From Isoetes taiwanensis (taxonomy: Eukaryota > Streptophyta > Lycopodiopsida > Isoetales > Isoetaceae): 64,000 bases of DNA. The position numbers were made by a program, and so were the translations under genes. This document shows, in pieces, positions 22,311 through 34,514 of the stretch. How positions within the stretch are numbered: the first letter of the stretch is position 1; each line of letters begins with the position of its first letter. The notes below the pieces were generated by a model. That model saw only the letters and a program-made list of their open reading frames with translations, did no database searches and had not been told where the DNA came from. Location: contig JAJEKV010000073.1 of NCBI GenBank assembly GCA_021234155.1, forward strand, positions 3,692,001 through 3,756,000. Reading direction: 5' to 3'.

Positions 22311-23190
22311 TTGTCTTCAATCGAGTTAGCGTGAAGATATGGTCAATGGTTGGTCGCGGGGTCTGAATCTGCACACGGGTGAGGTCCGCACCTCTGCTTT
22401 GCCTCACGCCCGACCGATCAAGCTGCTGCTTTCGAGAATCCCGGCAAAGCGGTTTGCAAACGCCGGCCTGACCATGATTGTTGGTAATTTTACAGGCGGT
22501 GTGGGTCCTGCCTTATAGATGGGAACAACTACGCTATTAGTCCCGCTGCGTGGGGAAGCCTTCTGTAATGCCTTGTTGAACAAAGGCGGTCATGCCCCGG
22601 TTTTATAAACGGCCACGCCCCTTAAGCAATGCAATGCGCATACCATCCAGTGCGGGGCTTTTCATTGGCAAAGGTATTTGTAAGCCTTGTTCCGCGTCCG
22701 AATCTGTGATTTCCAGCACTAGGCCTTCTTCGCGGTATCTTTGCATGTGCACCTTGAGGTCGTATAGCTATTGCAAGTATTACCTCCTCGCTTTCGGGAG
22801 TGATATTCCCTGTGGTACATCGCGGCTTTCTAAGAACCCTTAGCCAAAGGTCACGGGGTGGCGTTCGGAGGTAAAACATTTCCCTTTGATGCGTTGCAAT
22901 GTACCTAGCTTTCTTAGCTTTAATGAAGGCGATGATGCTGTCATTTGCATGTGAAGTGGCGAGTGCGTGACTTGGCGAGGGCGGCGTTTGTGTTCCTTGC
23001 ACTGCATCAAACCATTGATTACATGGGAAGGTTGTGTTCACGGAGGTCCATTCGCGGGCTTATCCCAAAAGCACCTCTGCCCGCAGATCCTAAGCACATC
23101 CGGTCGGCCGGCATGCATTTGCTCTAGTGTGGGAAAATGCGCGGGGCACGCCATCTAGCCACAGCAATTATGTGGCACAAATATCTTCAA
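22311..23190 (-). mobile_element. LINE 5' half, copy 1
   Basis: The minus strand encodes the linker and the first reverse transcriptase motifs, continuing into the 3' half at 8.3-9.9 kb once the 12.4-kb element is removed. A segment with TTFPCNQWFDA (about 22,990-23,020) and FIKAKKARYIA (about 22,890-22,930) matches copy 2 at 46.3-46.55 kb. The endonuclease domain is absent, so the LINE is 5'-truncated. CTG/CAG positions of copy 2 are replaced by CG-containing strings here. Confidence 0.75.
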
Positions 23191-23332
23191 TGTGGAAACG
23201 GGTAGGAAATGAAATCCTTCACTCATTCTCTTGTAAGACAATCTAAATTTGGCTTTGGTTCTTTCTTGTTTTCCACTTGTCATTTTGAGATCTCGTCTCG
23301 TACTTTCTGAGTTTCGGACTTGTCCCATCAAC

Positions 23333-25044
23333 TTACCTTAGCTTTCTTACTTTTGTTTCCCTTCTTGGTGGCATTGGATCTTTTCTTTTTTGCCACACGG
23401 TACTTCCTTGGTAATCTGATGCGCAACTCCACTTTGGAATCTCTAGCAGTGGTGCGACATAAAACATAAGATTAGTGCAAGTTGAAAGTAGAAAAGTAGG
23501 ATTGATTGGATGCCGGCATATCTCGGCCACGTTGCGGCATGCAATAAAAGAGTTTTACTTTTCAAACGTTTTCCATTCAAGCAAGAACTCATGATCCTCT
23601 CTTTCTCTTGGACATATAGGAAAACTTTTTTATGCCACATCTCGATAATTTTACCGCCGGTCATGTTTATACCATTCTTCATCCTCGCTCTTATTGCAAA
23701 TCCGCGACCTTCGAGCTCCTTTGCTTGAGTCATATGTGTGTTGGCTGGCGGGATACTTCTCACGGGTCCACACAAACCTCACAACAACACTTGCACTCTT
23801 CACCATAAAATCCGGGTTTATTTGACCTTAAAGCATTAGAGGCCTACTCGACATAACTCCATATGGTATATGCAATAGCGGGGTTTCTTTTCGATACTTT
23901 TTTTTACAGGCTTCAACTTCTCAAAAGCCTTTAAAAAACAAAATTATTAGGGGTGTGCCTTTTTGTATTGTTGAAAAAGCTACATTTTGAATGGTGGCCT
24001 TTGGTTAAAAGTATTTATGAAAAAATTGCAAGGGTTTTTTATATGGAAACTTATACCTGTATGACCTCCATAAGGTGCAAGGGATAAAGAAATTAGGAAG
24101 CTTGGTCTCAGCCGTGTTTACAACATCCCTTCTTGCAAGGGAGAGACTACCGCTATTCTATTTCAGTGCGTAATCCTTTCCTTGCAAGCGAGGGGGTGAG
24201 AGAATCATGCATCGACCTCCTTTGGAAGCTAGACCATATCAAGGACGGCCCGACTTTTCATAATGCGGCAGTTTGCAATTGTTGTCCTTTTGGAACATGT
24301 CATAAGAAATATTGCACATTATTCAATGAACCTATCCGACCAACAACACTTTCGGCCGGATACAAACACTTAAAAGCATAAAGAAACACGGACATGAAAT
24401 CAAAGAAATAGATGTACCTAACAACCATGCCATAGTGGTGATTGCATCTCGATTTTGTAGATGAAGCCATCACCAGTGTCGAGGTTCTGGCTCTCCAAAT
24501 ATCATGTCCCTTTGCCTCTTTGTAGCTACCATTGTCTATTTTAAGTTGTTGAGCAGCACCCTCGCTGCCTTGCACTCCTTTGAATATGGAAAAATTTCAG
24601 GTTATGAGATTTCCATTTCGTGGTGATGAACCACCCTCTTCATCACATCGGCCTTGATTTTGGGTGAATGCTTCGTGGTAAGCTTGTTGAAGTAATCAAC
24701 TGTAAGCTTGGCTATTTTTTGCCGTGTCTCATGCTTAGATCTTCCCGTTCAACCGCTGCTTTTTTCATCTTATTATATAATCTGGCATCTCTCTTTCTCT
24801 GTGCATTGCAGAGGAAACTGGATCTTCGCGATATCTACGGTGTTTCAGTGAGATCCAACAAATCTAGAACAGTGTATTGGAATTCATCTGGCCGAAAATC
24901 CAATGCTAAACGTGTGATTGCCTCCAGGTCGGTATCAGGGAGCACCATGAATTTCTTGATAGAGGGAGAATAGGTGAATTGGAGGGAGAATTTGCGCGGG
25001 CCATGTGCTCGAAGCAGTTCGGGCCTCAAATTTGCAACATACAC
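23333..25044 (-). pseudogene. gene A, copy 1 (unrecognised Cys-rich protein), broken
   Basis: The first exon (25,044 downwards, MYVANLRPELLRAHGPRKF) is almost identical to that of copy 2, with a 2-base deletion and a substitution creating an early stop (LLDLTETP then stop) near 24,838. The 3' part, with the lysine-rich tail at about 23,340-23,400 and the Cys-rich block at about 23,690-23,800, differs from copy 2 by many small indels and CG-containing replacements. As written it cannot encode the copy 2 protein. Whether it is a pseudogene or an unpolished copy is open. Confidence 0.5.
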
Positions 25045-25485
25045 TCGCGCGAAAATCCAGCCAAAATCCCTTAATCATTTCCTAACAGTTCGTTGCTGAG
25101 GTGGACATGTGAGTACATGAAAGGCGTGGAAAAAATGACGGGCGGTTACACCCACCAGCACCCAAATTAAGCAAAAGCAGGGATGCTTTAAGCGGGCTAA
25201 AACCTGCTATAAGCATACGTCCGGACGCATGCTTTTGATACCCACCAGCATAACTTTGCCCTTTATCTGATGGGCCCTCACTTGTGTTCACTTCTTCAAT
25301 ATTTTGCATTCCAACTTCGGCTCGACTGGCCTTATATAGAATCAAGAAGATTGCGCTTTTTAGACTTGACGAGCATTACCTTTTTCTTTTTGAATCACTC
25401 TTACATAGGTTTTGATATCAATAGTATGTTGGGGCCTCTGAGCACCTCTCATTTTGCTTACGGTCATTTATGATTTGGGGCCCTA

Positions 25486-25685
25486 TGATTTTGAAATATG
25501 AAATACGAGTTCGCCTGAGGTTTTCATGGATATGGAACTTCTATGAGGTTTTCATGGATATGGAACCTCTATATGGCTTCGCCTACGCTTTTAGAATATG
25601 AAGTACAAGGGCTCGAACCTGTGCTAAAATAACTCAATGTTCTAATATGACTACTTTGATTTGTTTGGCCAGATAATTTAGCTAG
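25486..25685 (-). mobile_element. tRNA-like SINE, copy 1 of the duplication
   Basis: Reverse-complement match to 5,775-5,955. On the minus strand GGTTCGAGCCC (about 25,612-25,622) is a canonical pol III B box. The A-box region (TTAGCTAAATTATCTGG) is weaker. Inside is a 27-bp tandem duplication (TGAGGTTTTCATGGATATGG twice, 25,516-25,570) that is absent from the 5.8-kb copy. Confidence 0.5.
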
Positions 25686-25689
25686 GTTT

Positions 25690-26530
25690 AGTTGGGTTTG
25701 GCCAAAGCATGGCGTGCTTAATCGCCTTCTCTGAAGCTGATTCGGCACACCTTGATCAATTTAAATAGCCATGCTGAATCCATTCAGGAACCTCTTTCAT
25801 TTAGAAATCGCCATTAGCTACGTCCATCATGCTTTGATGGATACTGAGTTTGAATCTGTAAGTTGTTTAGATTAAACGTTATGAAGAATGCTATGTAGTG
25901 AGCATTTTAAAGGTTTTACGTGACCATGATTTATTCTTGCATTGTTGACCCTAAAGGGCTCCATGCAAGTTAGCCATCTGGATGCAAGACCCGAACTTAA
26001 ATATGTATGTTCCTTCAAATGATATTGTTTGTTCTTTATGACTTAATACTTTTTGAGTTGTCTGCAGGCAAATCAGACGAGGTTGTGATGTTAGCAGAAT
26101 ATTCTTTGAATATAACTGATGAATGGCATAAATTAGTATGGTGGGAGGAATAAGAAGAGAATATGTCGATTGGAGGGCCAGGAGATAGTAGCAAAAGGGG
26201 GAGGGAAAGAGAGAGAAATTCTGCTTTCGCTGTTTCTTTTCAGATCGGATTCGTCCGAATATACATGGGAACTCTTAGATTGCATGCATTCATCGATTGA
26301 AGAGCATGCGTTCTGGAACAACTTCTAGTTTCACTTCGGTTAGCTTACACTTTACAATTTTACACCCAACCTGGTATGGATCTTGTCCCAGGTGGATTTC
26401 ATTTTACTTCTCAAGGATTTTTCTTCCGACCATTTTGAGCATCTATCTTGGCGTCTTCTTCTAATATGCAGATGTGATTATGATTCTCTAGAAGGAATGG
26501 TTTGGGAAGGCATCACAGCTTGCACTTGGG
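25690..26530. other. upstream region of the + strand exon, copy 1
   Basis: AT-rich DNA. An A/G-rich run with GAGAGAGA lies near 26,195-26,220. It could be promoter and 5' leader of the exon at 26,533. Confidence 0.35.
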
Positions 26531-26532
26531 CT

Positions 26533-26585
26533 ATGAGCTATGGCAACCATTACTCGACTATAACAGAGTTAGGCGATCGTCACAG
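26533..26585 (+). pseudogene. possible first coding exon, copy 1
   Basis: Counterpart of 50,014-50,067. It starts ATGAGCTATGGCAACC and ends at CAG before GTAAAC. One base is missing relative to copy 2 (TACTCGAC against TACTCTGAC), which shifts the frame. The product is unknown. Confidence 0.3.
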
Positions 26586-28440
26586 GTAAACAATCTGCAT
26601 TGGTTTAATCATGCACTTTATTGTCTTTGTGCTTATCGTCAACCCCATTTTTCCCTTTAGGAGTTTTTTTGTAGGCTTTAGCAGAGTTTGGGTTTCTGAT
26701 ATTAGGACATTGGTATTTGGATTTCCTTTGGGATGTCTATTATAAAATGTGTGCAAAACTGGGTTCTTGGCAGGATTAATAATGTAACTTATATAGCATG
26801 CAATCCACAAAAATGGACTTTATTCATTTTGTTGGTTTTTTGTTGGTTTCACTGTATGCCTTTTTAGTACCATGTTATTGTCCCCGATCATGCTCCTGTT
26901 GCTTATTTTCATTTCCTGATACGTTAGCTAGGTTATGGTGCTAGCATGGCTGCTGGAGGGAGGTGGTTGTTTCTTACTTTTGTGAGGTTATAAGCATTTG
27001 CTAGTAGGACCAACTTCCAGGTAAGCACGTTGGACTGTGCTTTTACCCCATGTTTTTACATACAGAAGCTTATAAGGACATGAGCACCTGTTTACTCAAG
27101 TAAGTGTGAAAAACTATTCACCTTGAATAACAAAATGTAGGGAGAAAATGTTCTTGTAACTTTATGTTTTCTTTTTGGTATTAGAATTGAGCAGATTCTT
27201 TTTGATATGATGGTTGATAAACTTTTATGAATGTATTTCTAGTACCTTTGTCCCTTCTTCTAGAAATATGATTTACTGTAGATGGGCATGTCTTTTTGCT
27301 ACATGTCTTTCCTTCTAGAATGTTCTTTGTAGCTTTATGGATCGTCAATTTCAGGAACATTTCTTTGTTCTTTTTCCTTGGTGCCAATTGAAGAAGGATA
27401 GGAAAGTTTTCCTTTTGTCTGCAGTTGCAATATACTATTCTAGATTATGTGTTTTGGAGTGCTTAACAAGGCGGTGATGAAAAACTTAAGGAAAATGGGT
27501 TGAACTTATCAGTTGGTTTGCCTAAAAAAGGATGGTAGTCGGATTGCACCTTTACTACATAACATTCTTCATAACATTTAACATCAAAACTTAACATTCT
27601 TCATAAAGCCCATTGCATACCTTTTCAAACTCAATATCAAACTTAATATCCATCAAAAGTATGATGGAGGTAGCTAATAAGCGATCCTAAAAGATTCTGA
27701 ATGAAAGGGTGAATAGATTCAGCATGGCTGTATTTGAATTGATCAAGATGTACCTAATCAGCTTCAAAAGAATTCAACATGCCACGCTGCGAAATCCGGC
27801 TAAACCTAGCAACCGAAATTCAAGGTCTAAAAATCGTCATTTTAGCAAATTTTAATAACCCTAGTTATCACATGTAGCACTTAGCTTCACTTTGCATCTC
27901 TTTACTTTGGCATTACCTCCTTCTAGCTTCACTTAACTCATTCTTTTCTGGTTCTTTGATGTATATTATGTTTGGCATTTCATATGAAGTTGGATAGAGA
28001 CAGTTTATTCATTGGGAGGGAAAAATTATATAGAAAAAACGCTTAAAAAGCTAAGATCCATTATACTTCAAATCAAAAATTCTATATCTCAAATTAGATA
28101 TTTTAAGTCATCATACCCAATGCAAATTTAAACTCCATAATGGCACAAGTTCATTCTTCCTTCAATGTTTTATACTTTAATTTAGGCTTTCTTTAAGATT
28201 AATAAATGGACGCCATGGAAAAATGCAATAAATTTTTCATTTCTTGTTGCTATATATAGGGAGGATAATATACAACCTTTACCTTCATCATGTCACATAC
28301 CATCATTTACTTAGCCTTGTCCCCAACTGCATCCGTACAGTCAAAGAGTTGGGACTTTGAGGCACAATGGTCACTATTCAATTCAGTATAGTCGTTGACA
28401 TACCTGATTTATCCAAAACAACACAACGTTTACATAGACA
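26586..28440. other. intron or spacer, copy 1, no exon recognised
   Basis: AT-rich, matching 50,068-51,990. GTTATGGTGCTAGCATGGC at about 26,933, after TTAG, could open a second exon, but no downstream exons are identified before gene B. Confidence 0.35.
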
Positions 28441-31400
28441 CATCAGAGGAGCCCTCTCTTTCTGAGTCTTCAATATCAGAAAATGTAAACCTATTGCCAA
28501 TCTGCCTTATATATAAAGTAAAAAGAAAGTACCTCGGGTCTCATTGGGATCTCTCAAGCGTGTAATGATGCAGGCCTGCAATTGCTGGATCTCTGCATGA
28601 AGGCTATCGGTGCTACTAAGACTTCTTGAATGCAAGAGCTGAATACATTTTATCATCGACAGTTTTCCCAAGGCATGTTACTGATGACAACTCATGACAG
28701 GACTTTGCCTGCTTGCTTGAGAACTTGACCTTGGAACTGTAACCAAGGCATCGCCTTCCTGCTGAATAAAGATTTTTCATTCGAACCACTTTCACATTTC
28801 AAATGCATTTCTGTTTCTGCATTTTAAAGGAACCATGGAATATCAGCTTCTTCTGGGATGCATGAAAATTCATGCTTTTCTGGCAGCCAAATTGATGATG
28901 CATGTGCCATTTCCTGTTTGCAAATATTTCTTGTGGGTTCTCTGACTGGGTTAGGTTATTCTGCTCAGACCAAAGAGATGCTTTTGAGAAATCCATTAGC
29001 CTCCATCTTCTAGATTTAACTTCCGGATATATGACCATTTCATTAGAGTCTATCTGTCCATCTGCACCAGCTTTTTGTTGCCTTGTTATTGAGCTCAAGG
29101 GGTTACATTATTTGTAACACCCTTCATTCTTTGGGATTCCCTCTCTGTGGAAGGAACTGTGATTGAGCAACTTTGTGCAAATGTACTGAAGAAACTAAGA
29201 ATAGATACAACAGGAAGAACTTACAAACCAATTCAACGATTTCATATTCAAGTCTGCGAACACTGACTTTCCTTTGCATCAATACAGCCTGCAAATCCTG
29301 GAGCTCTTGTTGATATTCCTGCATCTGAGATAGTTTTTGAAGAAGTGAACATCTGAATAGATCATTTTCCATCAGCAATTCAATTAGCTACCTCCGTTTG
29401 CTTTTTTGAAGACTTTCAAGTTCATGAAATATGGGCATCACAGGCACTCAATTGTCTGTGAAAAGTTACAATTTACAGCAGCAAGCTTTTCTGGACTTCT
29501 CCAAGTTCAATTCCTTCCTCTCTATTATAAAACGTGCATGCATAAGAACCATACAAATTTACAAGCACAAATAGAAAACGTTAAAGTCAATTGCAACAAG
29601 CCCCATGCACATACTTGGCAGCTTCCTTCAAATGTAGCGCATTGGTTTCCCATTACTTCAAGCAGTTTCGAAACGATGCAGCAATTTCAAAAGCACTAGT
29701 CAACTTCTCTGGGATTCATCAGATGCACCCTCAGGTTGTTCGGCAATGTCCTTCAAAGCCTGTCAAAGCTTTTTGTTACCTTATGCCAGCCAATGAAAGG
29801 CCAACTTGCAGGTAAAAACAAGGAAAATACATTTGCATTTTGTTATACTACAACTTGATATATTTTGGAGCAAATTTAAATGTCTCTGGATGACAGACCT
29901 TTTCATAAGATTCCAGCTGTGAAGTCTTTTCTAGAAGTTGAATATTTTCTTTTAATGTCTTTTTGGGTTCTGTATCTCAAGGTATACGCACCCTCTCCAG
30001 CGGTGTCCTCTCTGCATTCTTCATTTGCAATTTTTCTGGATTGGCATAAAATAGAATTAGAAACATAACCAGAAAATAGAAATCAATTTCTTGGAAAGGG
30101 TTTATGCGTGGAAAAGATATAAAAAAAAGTAAGTGATATCAATCCTTGGGAAGACTGCCCTGCGATTTGCTATCTATGGCTGGCCAAGACTGTAATTTTC
30201 ATTTGGCATTGTTTGTCATGTGGGCGGGATACTGTAATTATGATTGTGCTGCATATTCTGTGCTTCCAGTCGAGGAACTTGAAGCTTTCAACATATGTGT
30301 ATATTTAGAATAAGAAAGGAGCAACTAAGACTAAAGAAAGTAACAGGCACCTGCAAATTTTAATATGTCTAATTCAGAAGCTCTTCTATGTGTATTTGTT
30401 GTTTTGCTCTATATACCTTACCAAAGAACCCTCCACAGCTGCACCATCTTCTAAAGCTCTGCATGAATCTTCCTCTTGCTTCTCTTTCTCTGCTATTGTT
30501 TATCTTTAATGTGGCTATCTGGGATGACATTATATGCAACCGGTCATGGCTGAAGATTTTCAACATCTACAGCAGTTTGTTTTTCTATTCTTCTTGTTCC
30601 TCACATCCGGACCTGGATCTCTCATACATGGGACAGTAAAAGTAAAAAGTCACGGCTTTTGTAAATAATAGAAGATACAAAGTTTGTGAAATCAAACCTT
30701 TGCCTCCACTAGTGTTTGGAACTTTGAATTTGCAGCAACAAAGCATCAAATGTTGCGTATTACAGCACGGTACAATGCATAACTTTCTAGAGCGCTGTAT
30801 CGGCGAACTAGAAACATTTGAAAAGACCTGTGACATGTGCCTTCTCCATGCCATAACTTCCCACCAGAATATTAGTAAGGACCTTTTAAAACTGCACAAG
30901 AGCATGAAGTTTCAGTTTAAACTTTTATATGAACAACCATAAAGACAAAGTATTTATGGTTTCAACCCCTTTCCCTTCTCGACTTGTTTACTTAGTTGCT
31001 TTAAGTTCCTTCTTTCTTCTGTAAGGAGAATATTAGATTTCAGTCTTGGATGCGCCTCCTTTGGAATGTTAAAAATAGTACAAGGATAGAACTTACTTCC
31101 TTACTTTGTGCATGCATTATGCTTGATAATCATGCAAAGCAACTATAGCTGTTCTTTTCAAAGCTTGATTGATCTTTTTAGCAGCCATGCTTCTTACATT
31201 TGCTGCTTCATACTTTGCTGCCATACTAAAAATACCTATACAGCTACTTTTGAGAACATGCATCAATGTACACATTGAACTCGCCAATAGATAGCCTCAT
31301 TACATAATTTCTGCAACATGCATCAATTTAACATGCTTAGGATTAGGTATCTTAATTTTAATAACCTATCTTGCAAAGTAATAATATGTTTTCATAGGCT

Positions 31401-34131
31401 GGAATACTTACCCTTGAGAGAAAAATGGAAAATAATGCATAGGCCAAAATTGCTCTAATCTTCTTTTTGACTCTTGATATCCATGACTTCTTTCCGAGAA
31501 AACCATCACTTCGCGCAGCTGCGTATTTGCCAAAAGGCATTATACACTCCTCCCCAACCAGCAATTTCTTCCTTTTTAGAAAGTGTAAAGTTGTGTACCA
31601 TCTAAGGCCATAAACGATTGGTTATTTGTCAAATAAGTTACTTCATTCCCACATAAATTAGGAAGATAAAAACATTATTATATATTAAAAAATATTGAAT
31701 AGTTGCTGTTCTTTTCCAACCTTGCTGATCCAAAACTAGCATCATCCACTACTAATGTTTTTTTTCGTGAAAAAATGCTACCTGTGTGTTGAAACCCTGA
31801 GCTTTGATACCACTTCCTATGTGCAATGGCCGCTTCTTTTTTGCTTAGCTTCCTGATTTGTTTTCACGAACCATGGACAGCCAGGCAGAGAAAGCGCACA
31901 CCGTCAAGATTTATCAAAGTACGCCTTGCAATAGTTCTGTTTAAACTTTCTTTGGCTGAGACCTTGCTTTCACCCACCAAGAGCAGAGGCAGTGTCTTTT
32001 CATACTGGTTCTCAATGCCATTGTTGATATGTCAACTAGATGCCTCTCTCTCTCTTTGTTTGTCCTCTCATTGACTACAATACTCTTCCATCTTAAAATA
32101 ATATCATGCAAGAAAACTTGAGACCTATATGCCAACAGCCACTTGCATTTCGTTTTGAAACAGGTAATCAAATGCCATGATCTCTGTATGTTTCCTGTAA
32201 ACATCCTGCATAATGATTTAGACAAAATATTGCTGAATCCATATAGGTATGCGAACCAAAGGAAATACCAATACAAATAGTGATGAGAATAATATACTAC
32301 GCATGCTGTTCCTTTTGGTCACGGACTTTTATTACTTTGGCGTTTTGGCTGTGCAAAGGCATACGGCCTACTTCGAACAATTTGATTTAGCAAATTCTAT
32401 AGCTGATTATTCATGCCGATTTAAGACAAGTTGCCCGTTTCTGCTTTATAAATTAAATGAAGAGAGCCATCACGTGCTTTATTCCGGTGGCCAATATTAG
32501 CACGCTTTTTGTACAGTAAGGGCTTAATTTATATAAGGTTTCTAATGCATTAATTATGCAAAGAAGCAACCTTGGAAACCGTCTTCTGCAGTTCGTTTGA
32601 GTACCTGCCTTCTGTCTCAGGTGTGCATTTTAAAGAATATGACTTATTTGGCTCATGTTTGCAGTTTGTCTTTCTCAGCTAAGCCTTCAGAACTGCCTGC
32701 AAAAGTCACGTATATTGCTGAGGGTGTGCAAATTTTGATATCAAAACCTGGGAATATATTCACAAAATCTTTTACGGCCTGCGGTAGTACAATGACCTAG
32801 AGGTACTACCTGGATGGCACTTTCTTGTACTTCTGATTCGAGTATGGTTACGAAGATCAAATGCAGAGGCACCGATACCTTAGGTTTACAGGATGGCGTT
32901 CTGCCTTACTCGAATTCTTATGCAGCTTTTCTCCAGAGGCTTGCTTGATTAGCTGTCCTTTACCCCGAGGTGGGAGTCTTACAAAACTAAAAATGTAGTA
33001 CATTCAAGCTGTGGCATTGCTTCCAACAAATCATAATTCAATGTTTGCTCTTGAACTAGTTGGGATCTTATGCGACTTCCTTTGTTGAACATGTACCTTC
33101 AATTCCTTTGAACAGTGGGTTTATGCTTTATTAATAATAAGTCCATGACATAGGGTTGGATGCAGGGTAACTTATAAAGCATACTTAACTACTATTAAGG
33201 AAAAGAGAATTTAGACTTTCGTTAAACTGAGGAATGAAAAGATACTTATGCTTATTTAAAGAACATCAGAAGGTAGTAGGAATTTATCTCGTGTAAAACT
33301 GAAGTGTAAATTCATTTGCAGGTGAAGATGCAAACCATTTTAAGGCTAAGAAGGAGATGTTATTTATATGAACTGATGTTAAATTCTTAGTGACAAAATC
33401 CGATAGGATGGACAAGAACCTTTGAATATGACTTGTCATGAAGGCTGAGGAGTTTTGCCCATATTTTTACAAGTACAGTATGGTTTCACTCTCCGCTCTC
33501 CACGATTCTCTTAGTTCTGCCATGCAGCTCCAATCTGCCTAGACATCACTAATATTTAGTTTTACCGGTTTGTATTGAAAATTGCTAATCAAATTCAAGT
33601 TGAGACATTATGGTTCACCTTTCACGAAATATTTCATTTACATTTCTGCAACCTGCGTTTGTTCTGTTTCGAGATGCATTTTCTAAGTCGGCCTGCAAAG
33701 CCGCAACTTGGCGTCTTAAGGAGCATGCAGCAGGAGGTGCGAGCAAGTTATCAATTTTACTTAGATTTGCGGCGCTGGAACATCATCCTCCCGCCCTGTA
33801 CTAAAGGCACCTGCTTTCTACTGCCCACTTGGCTGCCGTTTCCAGCCCTAGAATCCCCCTCCACGGACTTGGCCTTCGCAGGGACGGTGCCATGGATCCA
33901 CCACAGCCACCATTGTTGCAAGGGGCTGATTTAAGGGCCGGCAGCAGGCATGCTACCTATAGGTAGAAGAGTGCTTCCTGGAGCAGAAATCCACGCTTTT
34001 GTTATTCGGATTGGACATGATTCCATGTTCCTGGCGATGGAGATCTTGGTGGAGGGAGATTTGGCATTGTGCAGTGCTAGTAGGGCTGGATTAGATCGAC
34101 GTGATGCGTTTGTTGCTGCATAATGCTGCAT
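28440..34131 (-). pseudogene. gene B, copy 1 (SFI1-like coiled-coil protein), disrupted as written
   Basis: Same order of exons as gene B at 52,006-57,728, but with many small insertions, deletions and substitutions. For example, the last large exon is open only from 29,098 to about 28,800 (SSITRQQKAGADGQI) and then loses frame. The first exon begins at ATG 34,131 and diverges after about ten codons. Sites such as the exon with RHEQSAIEF are not readable. It cannot encode a full protein as given. Differences are dominated by indels rather than third-position changes, which argues for sequence error or very recent decay rather than long pseudogene evolution. Confidence 0.6.
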
Positions 34132-34300
34132 GTAATATGATAATTCTAGCAGGGAGGACGGTAACAGGCCGCCATGGATAGAGGTACATCCCGGAAGTGG
34201 CCTACCTGGCAGCCGCCAAATTTGTTTATGTTACTTGGAATAAATTGCATTTTGCAGATTAGAGAGCTTTGCTTCATTAATTACTAAAGAAAAAGGTAAG

Positions 34301-34314
34301 GTCATAAGGTGTGC
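34301..34314. other. duplication junction with about 14 bp of filler
   Basis: Left of it is the end of copy 1 (AAAAAGGTAAG, as at 57,915-57,925). Right of it is TATAAAACCC, as at 10,865. The bases between (GTCATAAGGTGTGC) match neither parent continuation well. No long homology is present at the join. Confidence 0.7.
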
Positions 34315-34514
34315 TATAAAACCCTTCCAATCCTAATCCTTTGTCAACAACATAGTGGGACTCCGTGTAATTCAAGTTGCATTTAGGAATTCATACAAAG
34401 AGTTCGCATTGTGAGCACCAACTCTCCTACTTTTAAAGAGTGTAGAGAAGTTAACAAACAAGGCATCGAGATCATCATGTGTGTGACAAGATCATGAACC
34501 CTAGCTCAATCTCT

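Larger units (their letters stand above)
10865..34300 (+). repeat. tandem duplication unit, copy 1 (about 23.4 kb)
   Basis: The block starting TATAAAACCCTTCCAA at 10,865 and ending AAGAAAAAGGTAAG at 34,300 is repeated at 34,315-57,925 in the same order and orientation. It holds the element body, LINE 5' half, gene A, SINE, a + strand first exon and gene B. Identity is near complete in 24.4-26.1 kb and much lower elsewhere, mainly through small indels. Confidence 0.9.

Noticed and set aside
25082-25345. Minus-strand 87-codon open frame upstream of gene A (also at 48,553-48,816)
   Set aside because: The copies are nearly identical anyway in this stretch, the composition is not protein-like, and it sits where the promoter of gene A is expected.
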